From Multifurca ochricompacta (lineage: Eukaryota; Basidiomycota; Agaricomycetes; Russulales; Russulaceae), in NCBI GenBank assembly GCA_022496185.1, contig WTXG01000161.1:19822-83821 (forward strand): 64,000 bases of DNA, in the 5' to 3' direction. The position numbers were made by a program, and so were the translations under genes. This document shows, one piece after another, positions 11,150-20,993 of this stretch (its first letter is position 1; each line of letters opens with the position of its first letter). Under the pieces are notes generated by a model that was not told the DNA's origin, ran no database searches, and saw nothing but the letters and a program-made list of their open reading frames with translations.

Positions 11150-12215
11150 GACTGTTACGATTTCGTGTCAGGTGACTCTTTCTGCAATAACATATGTATA
11201 CTCCTTTCTTTTCTTTCTATCTTCCACTCCATCATCTCCACATTTAAGCATTAACATACAAGGCTTATTGTAATGCCTCAGTGTGGGGCATTGACATGAT
11301 GTGTGTAGTTGTTGTTTGTGTAGCTTCACAATCAATGAGTTATGCACTGTTCTATAGGTGTGCCTGAAGCCTAGTAATGGCACACTGTACATGGGTGGAC
11401 TGGTTGTGGCTAGGGCACAACACACAGAAACCACCTTGTAGACCTAAGGCTGTGTAGCTCAGTGGTTAGAGTACTGGACCCAGCTTGTCTGGGGGTCTTG
11501 GGTTCAATCCCCAACATGTCTATGCTTTTCCTGAGATTGAATGTCCCTCAATTGGGGTGCTGAAACCTCAACATAAGTTGAGTAATTCTAAGTTGATGCC
11601 AGAAGCACCAGAGGTTGTACTATTGATAAGTCAGGGTTTTTCCTAGAAGACAAAGCACTGATGTATTCAATAAGTCAAATCTGAGGCATACAGGCTAGCT
11701 ACAGATGTTTTATATACATACAAAGGTGAGTCTAGACTAAGTTGAGGCCTCAGATGAGTCATACAATCAAGTCAAATATGGTACAAGGAGACAGAGTGGA
11801 AGTGGATTGTATTGAGACAGGACATCCTTTGATTGGATGAAAGGACTAAGGACACAATAATAAAAGTGATATAATAGTTGTGAAATGTGAAGCAAAGAAA
11901 ATGAGACAGTGAGTGGCACAGGTGACCCATCAACCCATGGGTCTGTGGGTAAGAATACCTGTATGGGTTGTGTCCTGTGTACCCATGGGTTACCCATGCA
12001 GATCCCTAGCTAGATTAAACAAACACATTAAACAAATGCATTATTGTGATTTGATCACATGTCAGATCTTAGATGAATGTGTTTTTGACTTGTGTTATCT
12101 ATGTGCAATCATAATCATGTTGAACTGCTATCCCGGAACCTCTGTACCACACTATCTTGGTTCAACAGAATTTGCTGTTGTTTACTTTACATCACGTGAT
12201 CCGGCACAATGTGTT
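11150..12215. mobile_element. Composite insertion of repeat remnants inside duplication copy 2
   Basis: This interval is absent from copy 1. It contains a tRNA-like head (11449-11515) and a short stretch at about 11645-11735 resembling the central part of the gypsy LTRs further right (shared words gtattcaataagtc and tatatacat). It also has a subterminal-like stretch at about 11925-12010, rich in acccatggg words, that recalls the ends of the hAT-like elements. The AT-rich segment at 12015-12180 resembles the fold-back arms at 43886-44074. Exact element boundaries cannot be set. Confidence 0.45.
11449..11515 (+). other. tRNA-like sequence, probable SINE head or tRNA pseudogene
   Basis: An A-box match (tagctcagtgg, 11455-11465) and a B-box match (ggttcaatcc, 11501-11510) are correctly spaced for an internal RNA polymerase III promoter. 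A D-stem (ctc/gag) and a perfect 5-bp T-stem (ttggg/cccaa) form. The anticodon arm is non-canonical (cccag/ctggg around a 5-nt loop) and the acceptor stem does not close. It is therefore unlikely to be a working tRNA gene and more likely tRNA-derived. Confidence 0.55.
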
Positions 12216-12692
12216 GGGGCACTTGGCGTCTCCACCTAGGCCTCTTCGCTGGTCCTGGTCATTAAAGATGCACACTCAATCATCATCATCGTTAACCATC
12301 GCCACCATATCATCACCATCATACCACGTCATCCCATGCAAGGGAAAACTGGCCTCCCCCCGTGGATAGAAGAAAGGAATAATCACAAGCCTCTCGCCTC
12401 TCCACAATGGCATGTTGGTTGTTGATGTTCATGATAGATGAAGAATGAGGATCGTCGTCCGTCTCAACCACTTGCATGGGGCTCATTACGTCGATGAGGT
12501 AGGTGAAGCGAATCATCATCATCATTATGGACCTTTATATCATACCACACCCCTCAAGCAACAAAAATGGAAGGGACAGAATGTAAGATGTACAAAATCT
12601 TCATCTAGGAAGACTATGTATACATTAAAATTCACTGCAGTGGGAGGGCCGTCAAGACATTAAAATGTGCGTTTCCTCAGAAAATGAGGCTC

Positions 12693-14767
12693 TCAAGCTT
12701 TCTCGTGGATTTCCTCCGAGCGAAAATCGCTTAGCTTTTCGTCATCATGAGGTGTACTGTCTGATGAGTTGTCTTCAAAGGCAACACCTTGTGCTTCAAA
12801 CTCCGCCCCGTGGTTTCTACAAATTAACCAATTATTAATCCACATCGAAACGATGAAAGCAAGACGCACTCTGGACCGATGATGGTGAGAAAGAGTATGT
12901 AAGCAGCTACGGTACCAATGAGGATACCCTGTACCCGAGCATAATCGGGCACGATAATGCGCTTGCCGTTCTTGATGATCGTAGTCTTCAAGTGATCACC
13001 ACCAGTCGCTTCAATCTGTGAAGACGCGGATGATATCATCTATTCACAAAGGGGTGTCGGATGTCCAAAGCCAAAGTCAGTCGACGATCAGCACACGCAG
13101 GAGGCTCTTTAACATACGTTTCCGAGCTGGTAAGTAACACCAGGGAAAGTCGCACGGAAACCGGGAGGGCTCATCTCAGCGAGTTGGATGGGGATGACAC
13201 CCCACGCGCCTTGCACACCGAATTGCAACCAGAAAGCGCCTGCGGAAAGCCCACCAAATCCTTTGGGAAGGATCCAAAGTGGGATAAAGGCGCCAGCGAT
13301 CAAAACGAAGATGATGATTGTGAGACGGCGACCGATAAACTGCGACACGGAACCGGCAATCGCGCCACCGCTGTGACCAGGGAGACAAAGTGACACAATC
13401 ATGAGTAAGCAAACGTGCAAACGGGGTTATATCGGACGCACGCGATAGCACCACAGTTCCCGATGATAGTGGCGACAGTGGAATGGTAACTATCAAATCC
13501 TTTGGTGGTCTGGAGGTAGGTGGGGTACAGGTCCTGAGAACCGTGTGAGAGGAAGTTAAAGCCTAGTCAGGGACGGATTTGGATAAGCTATCGCGCTCGG
13601 ACTATCTCGCATATTACGTTCACGTACCCGTCATCAGAAGAACGGCGTAGATGCAGAGAAGCCAGTGCTTCTTGAGCATCGCACCGGCTTGATTAATAAA
13701 TACACGGGTCTTCTTCTCAGTAGAGGTGCCCTTTTCGCGCTCCAGGGCTTTCGCACGCAGGAAGACCTCGCTCTCCGGGACGAGTGCACGAATGAAAGCG
13801 GCAAAGGCAGAAATACCAGAAGCGGCCCAGAAGAGGGTGCGCCATGTTGTGGATGTGTGAGGGACGAGTCGGAGGTTCATGCAAGCGGCGAAGAGGTAGC
13901 CACAAGCGTATCCTTGTTGGAGAATACCGGATGCAAAACCACGGGCTTCGACAGGGAGATTTTCGAGTGCGGTCGATGAGGCAAGACCCCAAACGCCACC
14001 CATGGCAACGCCGAACAAGGAGCGCAGAGCAAGGAACTGGCTGAAGGTATTCACAAACCCAGAACCGAGCTCGAGCACGGCACAGAAGAGCAAGTTGATG
14101 ACGAGAGGCCACTTTCGTCCATAGCGGTCAGAGAGGATACCAAAGACAACCTAGGGTGACGATAACAAGGGAAACATCAGTTCCATGTCTAAACACGACA
14201 CGACACGTGGGCGGTGGGGAAGAGTGCCAAGGTTTCCATGATGATGGTCGGTCATGGGCACAGGAACACTAATTAAGGGAATGATGCACGTGACTGAGAA
14301 GCACTTACAGCGCCAACGGATCGGAACAAAAGAGTCAACGTGATGGCCTGGGTCTGGAAGAGCCATCAATCAAATACTATTCAATACACAAGTCGTGATG
14401 CGCGGGCCAGGAAGGAGGGGAAGGAGAAGGGGAGGGGGGGGGAGGGGGAGGCAACATACGATGCTAGAAGCCTTGTCCTTGTGAAACTGTTTTTGGAGGC
14501 GAGTGACACTGAGCGACACACTAAAAAAGTCGATCGCATCACAAGTCCAGGCAAGCCATCTGAAAACACCGTGTCGTGATGAGTAAAGAGTTCCAATTCT
14601 ACTTTTTGAGAAGTAAACCGGGGGGGGCCGAAATGTTCAACGTACCCAGAGAAGAATTGCGCCCACTGGACCCACGTGAGAGAGCGTAAGACCTGGAGGA
14701 GTGGCCTGCGGTTCTCGTCGCGAGCTTCGCGACGTGGGATGAGATTGCGGATGAAGTAGGGCGCCAT
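12693..14767 (-). CDS. Jen1-type monocarboxylate (lactate/pyruvate) MFS transporter, 8 exons
   Basis: Predicted exons on the minus strand: 14767-14646, 14559-14460, 14353-14309, 14150-13628, 13562-13442, 13370-13118, 13039-12870, 12816-12693. They total 1458 nt, 485 aa plus stop, with all phases consistent. The protein is a major-facilitator transporter of the sialate:H+ symporter/Jen group. It has FFSGWLAWTCDAIDFF in the first membrane helix, LLFRSVGA then FGILSDRYGRKWP in the helix 2-3 loop, LGVA-like RSLFGVAMGG, and RGFASGILQQGYACGYL. The family signature N-x-x-[ST]-H-x-[ST]-Q-D is present as NFLSHGSQDLYPT. The C-terminal tail is acidic and cytosolic. The predicted role is plasma-membrane proton-coupled uptake of short carboxylates such as lactate or pyruvate. 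Introns 2 and 3 are longer than the rest (106 and 158 nt). Confidence 0.9.
14401..14451 (+). repeat. G-rich tract within intron 2 of transporter gene
   Basis: Many G-runs of three or more lie on the plus strand, so the transcript carries the C-rich strand. It could form a quadruplex or i-motif in DNA. This is a composition-based observation only. Confidence 0.5.
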
Positions 14768-15527
14768 CTGAGGGAGGGGATGGATGCGAGCGCGGGAAGG
14801 AGAAAGGGTTGGGCCGCTGGAGGTAGTCAGGGCAGGGAGAACATGCTGACTTATATATGTTTTAGCCTTTGGTTTTAAATTTTATAAAAAAAAAAAGGTC
14901 CGTCAGGGCAGGCGGGTGAATTATTTGTTTTCTGTTTTCTTTTGATGTCTTCTTTTTTTTTATCATGTTCAAGGTATGTTGACCGCGGGGATAGAGATAC
15001 ATTAATGACCTCACTCGCCCATGCAATTCGATGAGTGTGCCAACTGAACTGGGCTTAGTCCCTGGGGAGTAGAAGGAAGGGAGGGGAGGGGAGGGGGAGG
15101 GGGAGGGGGAGGAGTGAAGGGAGAAGAATGGGATATGGAGGGGGACTCAAGATAACCCACTACGGTAAGATCTGTCGGCCAAATTGTTTGTTTGAGGGGA
15201 AAGTATTAGGATCATGGGTCATGTGCAATTTGACAGCGGGTGAAAGTGAAGAAAATGATCAGGTCAGGCACGCAACCGTGTGAGTGCGAGAATCGGTAGT
15301 TAATTTATTAAGTAAATATATTATATTTACACAACTCACTGAGAGTGCACATCACCCATCTAATAAATAATTGATCAAGTTGATGTTTTTTCATATAAAA
15401 GTGAATAGAATATTTAAGAATGAGTGTGAGCGCGAGTGTATATGAGTGTATGTATGCATGCGTGTGTGAGCGTGAGTATCTTTTTTTATTTATTTTAAAT
15501 TCGACTATATTACGCGCTGGCAAGGAC
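14768..15527. other. Upstream region of transporter gene with G-rich block
   Basis: This stretch contains a GGGGA-type block at about 15071-15120, a T-rich stretch near 14938-14960 and a GTGAGTG-rich stretch at 15420-15478. No gene is recognised. It should include the transporter promoter. Confidence 0.5.
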
Positions 15528-15983
15528 ATGTCCCAAATTGTGTGGCCACTACTGTGTACATAGTAATTACTAAGGGATGAACAACAAAACCTAGAGGAAA
15601 AAATGTAAAGTAAAAGGCCCCTATAGAACAGGTATGGTGCAGCCTACACTAGATACTACATTACTGCTAGCTATCTCACCTTTGTTTTATTTAGAGACTT
15701 TAGATACAGTCATTTAATCTGATAGCAACTACTTTATCTATAGCAGTTTATACAGTAGTTTATATACAATTTAATGTACTATATTGGCTACTTAATTATA
15801 TGAGTGTGTTATCTCATTATTGATGTGATTTGATCACATGTCCAATCTGTAGGAAAATGAAAGGCTATAGGCTGTATTTCCATATAGGAAAAGAACTAAG
15901 TAGATAGAAACTATCCTAGCTAGGTTGTATTTATGTATGTTCTAATGTCCACATCCACAACACAATCTTTTGTGTATGTGCTT
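15528..15983. repeat. AT-rich dispersed repeat and probable left end of Copia-B
   Basis: The part around 15630-15850 matches segments of the hAT-like element at 43756-45668 (for example the stretch at 15721-15848 against 44688-44810). The last bases, up to 15983, continue across the Copia-C insertion into 41379 (shared TSD tgctt), so they belong to the 3-prime side of Copia-B. An aca-ending stretch near 15963 (ccacatccacaaca) may be the start of its LTR on the minus strand; this is uncertain. Confidence 0.45.
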
Positions 15984-16329
15984 TGTCAAACAATCATGCT
16001 GCTGGTTATACTGACTGCGGTTAGTAGTGTGTTAGGCTAGAACAAAGACAAGTGCTTCAGAGGTTAGAAGAACTCTACATTGTACTATACTACTGACCTA
16101 GAACAAAGACAAGTCTATATACAAGGTTAGTCTAGAGGTAGTAGGAAGTAAAGTAGAAGGAACTTATGCTTCAGAGGTTAGAAGAACTCTGAAGTGTAAG
16201 AGATGAAACAGACACCCTTATATACCCATGGGGGCCAGGGGAAATGGTCTGTGCACACTGGGAATAAGTCCACAAGTGCCAGACAATAAACAAAGAGGGA
16301 TAAAGGCCATTGGCCAAAGAGATATCATG
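15984..16329 (-). repeat. Copia-C 3-prime LTR, distal part
   Basis: This is the first 346 bp (plus-strand order) of the LTR, broken off at 16329 by a gypsy LTR and resuming at 26290. It matches the Copia-C 5-prime LTR and the solo LTR at 53780-54291. Confidence 0.88.
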
Positions 16330-16850
16330 TGTTACGTCTGGTGCGGGACATTCCACATGACTTGTGTGACAGCGTTTTGTTTGAGTTCGGATAAGAAACC
16401 AATAAGGCTTCTTGGAGTAGAGTAGGGTGAGTCAAAGTCACAGGGGCCATTCCCTAAGACAATGTTGAGCAGAAAGGTATCAGAAATACCAAGACGGTCA
16501 AGTCAGAGATTCAAAGGGATGTCCAGAAGACAAGCACCGATGTATTCAATAAGTCGAGTCTGAAGCTTACAATGTAGCTAAGGCAGACTTATATACATAA
16601 TCAGGTGGGTGTCTATAGATAAGCTATCTTGGAGTCAAGTGGGTCCAAATATCCAAAAGCGCAGGGTGTAAAGCTGGGCTTCTGATAGGAAATTAAGTAA
16701 GTGTCTGGTCGTAGAGATAAGAAGATAAGAAGATAAGAAAGGTAAACATAAGCAGACAGTATATATACAAGTCCAAACAGCAGTCACAGGGATGGAAGTA
16801 ATGCATGTGAGGGATCCCAGGAGGGGGATGTGATGAGGAAATGGAGCGTC
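16330..16850 (-). repeat. Gypsy solo LTR Z, left part
   Basis: Starts TGTTACGTC. It is interrupted at gcgtc (16846-16850) by Gypsy-1 and resumes at 26218-26284, ending GTAACA. The rejoined length is about 588 bp, as in the other gypsy LTRs here. Flanks in Copia-C are tcatg on the left and tcaca on the right, a target duplication differing by two transitions. Confidence 0.82.
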
Positions 16851-17437
16851 TGTTACGTCCGGTGTGGGACGTTCCACACGACTTGTGTGACAGCGTGGTT
16901 CGTGGGTTCAGATAAGGGATCAATCGGATCCCTTAGAGTTAAGTGTGATGAGTCAAAGTCAAAGAGGCTGTACTCTAAGACGATGGTGAGCAGGAAGTGC
17001 CAGAAGCACTGAGACAAGTAATCCTCAAGAGACAAAGGGAGGTCCAGAAGACAAGCACTGATGTATTCAATAAGTTGAGTCTGAGGTCTACAAGATAGCT
17101 ACAGTGGACTTATATACGTAATCGAATGAGCGTCTAAAGATAAGATACTGCGGAGTCATGTGGGCCCAAATATACGAAAGTGGAGGGCGTAAAGCCGCGC
17201 TTCTGATAGGGAATTAAGTAAGTGTCTGGTCATAAAGATAAAAGATAGGAGATAAGCAATGGCGAGTCAAACACATGTACAGTAACACAGACAAAGACAA
17301 AGACAGTCACGGGGAAGGGAGCAAGGCACGTGATGGATCCCATGATGGAGACGTGATCTGGTAGTGAAGAGTGGGCGGCAGGGAGGGGTCGTCATTGGGC
17401 AAGAAGAAAAAGATGGGAAGAGATGGGGTTCGTAACA
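16851..17437 (-). repeat. Gypsy-1 3-prime LTR
   Basis: 587 bp, TGTTACGTCC..GTTCGTAACA. On the minus strand a TATA box (cgtatataag) precedes the predicted RNA start by about 30 nt. The polypurine tract abuts its right end. Confidence 0.9.
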
Positions 17438-17468
17438 TCACCCCCTCTTCTGGTTCTAGCAGTCCCGG

Positions 17469-17888
17469 CTAGAAACGACTCGTACTGTCATCATCCTGCA
17501 CCAGCTCCAAGTAGTCGTCAGCTACATTACGATCATTCATCTGATACGTCTCCATCTCCTGTGGACATGCATGGGTGCGAAGGAAGCCATACGGACCGCG
17601 CTGGCCACATGCGTGGCATAAATTGTAGACCGGGCAGTCGATCTCTTTATGCCCGGCGTTGTGGCAGAGACACTTGCCGCACCAGCTCGATGGGTTGGTG
17701 ATCGTCGGGGCCACTCCTACGCATTGAAAGATGCAGTGTCGGCTCCAGTGAAGATTGCTTTGGCAGTGTCGACACCACTTGTGGTTGAGAGGGCAATTCC
17801 AGCTAATGTGATACCTGCTATCACATCGCCAACAGGTCTCCCCGCGTGGATTCTCGTGCAATTGTGGCATCTCGAGCCGACTTGGCAA
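17469..17888 (-). CDS. Gypsy-1 ORF4: zinc-knuckle protein, 139 aa
   Basis: The frame is open from ATG 17888 to TAG 17469-17471. It has two canonical CCHC knuckles back to back (CWRCDSRYHISWNC and CRHCQSNLHWSRHC), a third with wider spacing (CGKCLCHNAGHKEIDC) and a fourth cysteine pair (CHAC) with a distant HAC. These resemble nucleic-acid-binding knuckles of Gag or CNBP-type proteins. They are separate from the element's own gag knuckle and lie downstream of pol, next to the 3-prime LTR. The frame continues upstream without a break for 13 codons to the TGA that ends ORF3. The same protein is encoded, frameshifted, in Gypsy-2 at 58413-58743. Its function is unknown; RNA or DNA binding is inferred. 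Confidence 0.72.
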   Translation of the reverse strand: MPSRLEMPQLHENPRGETCWRCDSRYHISWNCPLNHKWCRHCQSNLHWSRHCIFQCVGVAPTITNPSSWCGKCLCHNAGHKEIDCPVYNLCHACGQRGPYGFLRTHACPQEMETYQMNDRNVADDYLELVQDDDSTSRF

Positions 17889-18328
17889 CAGCGTCGGGGC
17901 AGCCCCCAGTGTCCGAGGAGGGAGAGGTCATGCATAGGTGTCAGCATACCTTTCAGCGATCGTCTGATACGCATCTCCCGCCTCCAACCTCTTTCTAATC
18001 TCGACGATCTCCTGTTCCAACTGGAACATCCCATTCGTCAGCCTCGCCATCATCTTCGCGTGCTCCTTATACTGCTGGCTCAGGGTTCTCCGCAGGGTGA
18101 TACTCTTGCGCAGTCTCATGACTTCTGCCTTAAGGCGCGGGAGTCTCATGTCATTCATCACCTCTTTGATCGCGAAGGCGCGACAGTCCTCCATGGCAAG
18201 ATGGCCGAGCTGCTCATTGGTCAGTGTATGGTGAAGTCGGCCCGTGTACCTTTCTTCCAGATAAACGGGAGCCCCATAGACCAGTCCATCTTTCCTCATG
18301 CATCCTGCCACATCCATCCCTCCATTGG

Positions 18329-19102
18329 TGTAACGGTTTGTGACAGGTCACGACACAGTTTGTGACGGGTCACGACACAGTTTGTGACGGGTCACGACAC
18401 AGTTTGTGACGGGTCACGACACAGTTTGTGACGGGTCACGACACAGTTTGTGACGGGTCACGACACAGTTTGTGACGGGTCATGACACAGTTTGTGACGG
18501 GTCACGACACAGTTTGTGACAAAATGTGACGTTTTTCGAGTCGCGCGCGCGCGCGCGTTCTGTTTCGACTTGGCTGTAATCTCTAGCTCCGAGTCATATG
18601 ACTGGAGCTAGTACTTCTTTTATCAGATCACTTAGTTGCACACGATAGAGGGCGCAACCCCTCCTACTTATTCTCATCTCAGTTCAGGGCATAACCCCTG
18701 GAGCATATGGCTACCTGGATACTTACTACAGCCTTCTTGTTAGCTTATATTCATTTGATTGTACCTCACTCAACATGTATTTAAGCTGCTAGGTTACTGA
18801 GACAGACCTTAAGTCTGTTCTCTTGTATCTAATACAGGTGTATTCGACTTCACAGATATCTACTTGAACTCCCTAAGTGGCAGCTTAAGGAGCCTTCCTC
18901 CTCAGAAACTCTGCAGGGCTGATTGCTGCTGCTCCCGACTTCGTTCCCTGCACGCGCCCCCTCCTTATCGTCGTGGGCACTTGAAATCTTGAACTGGACT
19001 AGGCCTTCTTAGTTGGACCTTGAATCTTGAGTGCGCTACATACCTCGAGAGCCTTTGGACATCGAAAACGCGACTAGACACAGTCGACACCTGGCTGTGA
19101 CA
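18329..19102 (-). repeat. Solo LTR of family Y, with internal 22-bp tandem array
   Basis: Starts TGTAACGG and ends CTGTGACA, with a perfect 5-bp target duplication attgg (18324-18328, 19103-19107). It shares a core (tatttaag, gagacagac, taagtctgttctcttgtat) with 44176-44680 and with the degenerate copy ending at 55589. It is about 270 bp longer than the copy at 44176, mostly because of the tandem array. A CG alternating run lies at 18542-18557. Confidence 0.82.
18336..18520. repeat. Tandem array of a 22-bp unit, 8 copies plus a partial
   Basis: The unit is gtttgtgacgggtcacgaca plus ca. Copies are almost identical; one has catgac for cacgac and the first has acagg for acggg. Each unit contains the palindrome gtgacgggtcac. 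There are no spacers, so it is a minisatellite and not CRISPR. Confidence 0.92.
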
Positions 19103-19516
19103 ATTGGTGTAGTAGATGTATTTTGCAATGGCCTTGGAACTGTCAGCCATTGTAATCTCTAGAGGGAAGTACATGGACGAGTTGGGGTTGTTGGGGATGA
19201 AGGGGAACTCGGGAGCTTCGTCATCGATCTCCCCGTTAAGCAAGTCGTTGGGGTGGGGCTCTTCACAGTGGGAGAAGTCGTCATTCGGGTTTGGGGACTG
19301 GTTCTTGACGCAGGCTTCTGCAGCTTCATAGTCGATGGGGGAGGAGGGACGAGTGGATGGGTGAGCGGACGGGAAGTTTTCAACAACAGTCATCGGGGAG
19401 GCGAAGGCATCGATGGCGGCAGAGGCAGCAATGAAAGACATGATAGATTGTTCTGTGGTAGTAATTCGCTGGGGTAGCATATACTGGGGGATTTGAGAGA
19501 GTCTGGGGCTGTTCTT

Positions 19517-20401
19517 TTAACTGTTTTTGGGCGCTTCTGGGTGTCGGGTGTGGAACTCCGCGATAAGGGTTGGGGCAAAGATATCTCCGGCTGGTTCCCA
19601 TGAGTTGTCAGAAGCTGGGAATCCCTTCCACTTGATTAGGTAGTACAACTTGCGCCCTCGGCCTTGTCGCTTCGAATCTAGAATGCTTTCCACTTCCCAC
19701 TCTTCTTCCCCATTGATAAGGTCAGGTGGTGGTCTCGGGAAATTTTCTCCATGCAGAGACGTTTCCTTGTAAGGGGTGAGTAGCCTGGCATGGAAGACCG
19801 GGTGAATGCGCCATGTAGGGGGGAGTTTGAGTTCATATGACACGTCTGACAGCTTCCTTGTTATCTTGAAGGGTCCGTGACGTCGGGGCGCTAACTTGGC
19901 TGTTGGATGTGACGTGTGAATGTTCTTCCCTTCCAGCCACACCAGGTCATTGGTTCGATAAGGCGTGAACCTTGTGGGCTTCTCTGCCAGGGTCTTTTGC
20001 ACCTTCAACAGGTTTTCATTGGCCGATTTCCTGATCCCTTCCCATTGGTTGATACACTGTGTCACTGAGGGGATGTTTATCAGCTTTCCTGTCCATGTGG
20101 CTCGGGGTGTCCATCCCATGATAAGTGAGAATGGGGGGTGTTTCGTAGTGCCATTGGGCCAAGAATTGTGTGCAAATTCCGCCATTGCGAGCCAGTCAGC
20201 CCAATCATCTTGTCGTCCGTTGCACCAGAACCGAAGGTACTGTTCGAGCCATTGGTTTGTTCTTTCTGACTGTCCATCTGTCTGTGGGTGATATGCCATA
20301 GAGATGTTTTGGGTAATGTTCAGCATTTTGCAGAGTGCCCTGGCGAATGCGGACGTGAAACGTGGGTCGCAGTCTGAGATGATCTTTTCAGGGAGGCCGT
20401 A
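19517..20401 (-). pseudogene. Gypsy-1 pol, integrase C-terminal half and chromodomain
   Basis: The frame continues the integrase core (ISDCDPRFTS, YHPQTDGQSERTNQWLEQYL with the catalytic Glu), then the GPF/Y-like region (RRHGPFKI). A chromodomain follows near the C-terminus (EEEWEVESILDSK, YYLIKWKGF, NSWEPAGDI). The chromodomain places the element among chromoviruses; in that clade it directs integration to chromatin. The stop is at 19517. The reading frame joins the upstream pol part at 20994 once LTR W is removed. Confidence 0.9.
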
Positions 20402-20993
20402 TGTTATGCCCGGTGCGGGACGTTCCACATGACTTGTGTGACAGCGCGATTCGTAGGTTCGGATAAGAAACCAATAAGGCCTCTTGGAGTTAAGATGGGA
20501 TGAGTCAAAGTCAAAGGGGCGCTCCCTAAGACGATGTTGAGCGGGGAAGTACCAGAAGTACTTGAGACAACTGAATCAGAGATCAAAGGGGATGTCCAGA
20601 AGACAGACACCGATGTATTCAATAAGTCAAGTCTGAGGTCTACAGTGTAGCTACAGCGGACTTATATACGTAACTCGATGGGCGTCTACAAGATAAGAAC
20701 ACGGAGTCAAGTGGGCCCGAATATACGGAAGCGGACGGCGTAAAGCCTAGCTTCTGATAGGGTATTAAGTAAGTGTCTGGTCGTAAAGATAAGGAGATAA
20801 CAAGATAAGAGTAAAAGGTCAAACATATGTATACAGTGTGTCAACAAGTCCAAAGCAGGTCACGGGGATGGAAGTAAGGCACGTGATGGATCCCAGGATG
20901 GAGACGTGATCGAGAAGTGCAGAGTAGGTGGCAAGGAGGGGTCGTCGTTGGGGAGTAAAAAGAAAACAGGGACAGACGGTAGAGGTTGTAACA
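20402..20993 (-). repeat. Gypsy solo LTR W inside Gypsy-1 integrase
   Basis: 592 bp, TGTTATGCC..GTTGTAACA. It interrupts the integrase codons for HYGLPEK. Target duplication ccgta (20397-20401) and ctgta (20994-20998) differ by one transition. It is related to LTR Z and the Gypsy-2 LTR. Confidence 0.88.

Larger units (their letters stand above)
10129..12510 (+). repeat. Direct duplication, copy 2, with internal insertion
   Basis: This is the collinear counterpart of 706-2450. The match runs from about 10131 to 11145, is lost over about 11150-12215, then resumes through the stretch at 12220-12510. The unmatched interval holds a tRNA-like sequence and remnants of other repeats, so copy 2 was invaded after the duplication or copy 1 lost that part. 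It ends about 180 nt from the transporter stop codon. Copy 1 ends about 385 nt from the hydrolase stop codon. Confidence 0.68.
17928..19441 (-). pseudogene. Gypsy-1 ORF3: unrecognised 244-aa accessory protein, split by a solo LTR
   Basis: The ATG at 19441 begins MSFIAASAAIDAF. The frame is interrupted at 19103/18328 by LTR Y (TSD attgg). Removing the LTR and one target copy joins 19441-19103 to 18323-17928, exactly 735 nt, 244 aa plus TGA, with no stop. The first half is rich in Pro, Asn, Asp and Glu (likely disordered). The second half contains YLEERYTGRLHHTL and then a long Leu/Arg/Glu-rich helical stretch ending ERYADTYA, likely a coiled coil. There is no signal peptide or membrane segment, so it is not env-like. 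A clear homologue lies in Gypsy-2 (58799-59537). No known family is recognised. Confidence 0.65.

Noticed and set aside
11449..11515. Functional tRNA gene
   Set aside because: The anticodon arm does not form a normal 5-bp stem with 7-nt loop and the acceptor stem does not pair.
18336..18520. CRISPR-like array
   Set aside because: Units are contiguous with no spacers, inside an LTR of a eukaryotic element.
17928..19441. Envelope gene for Gypsy-1
   Set aside because: No signal peptide, membrane helix or Cys pattern of fusion proteins; the sequence is acidic then helical.
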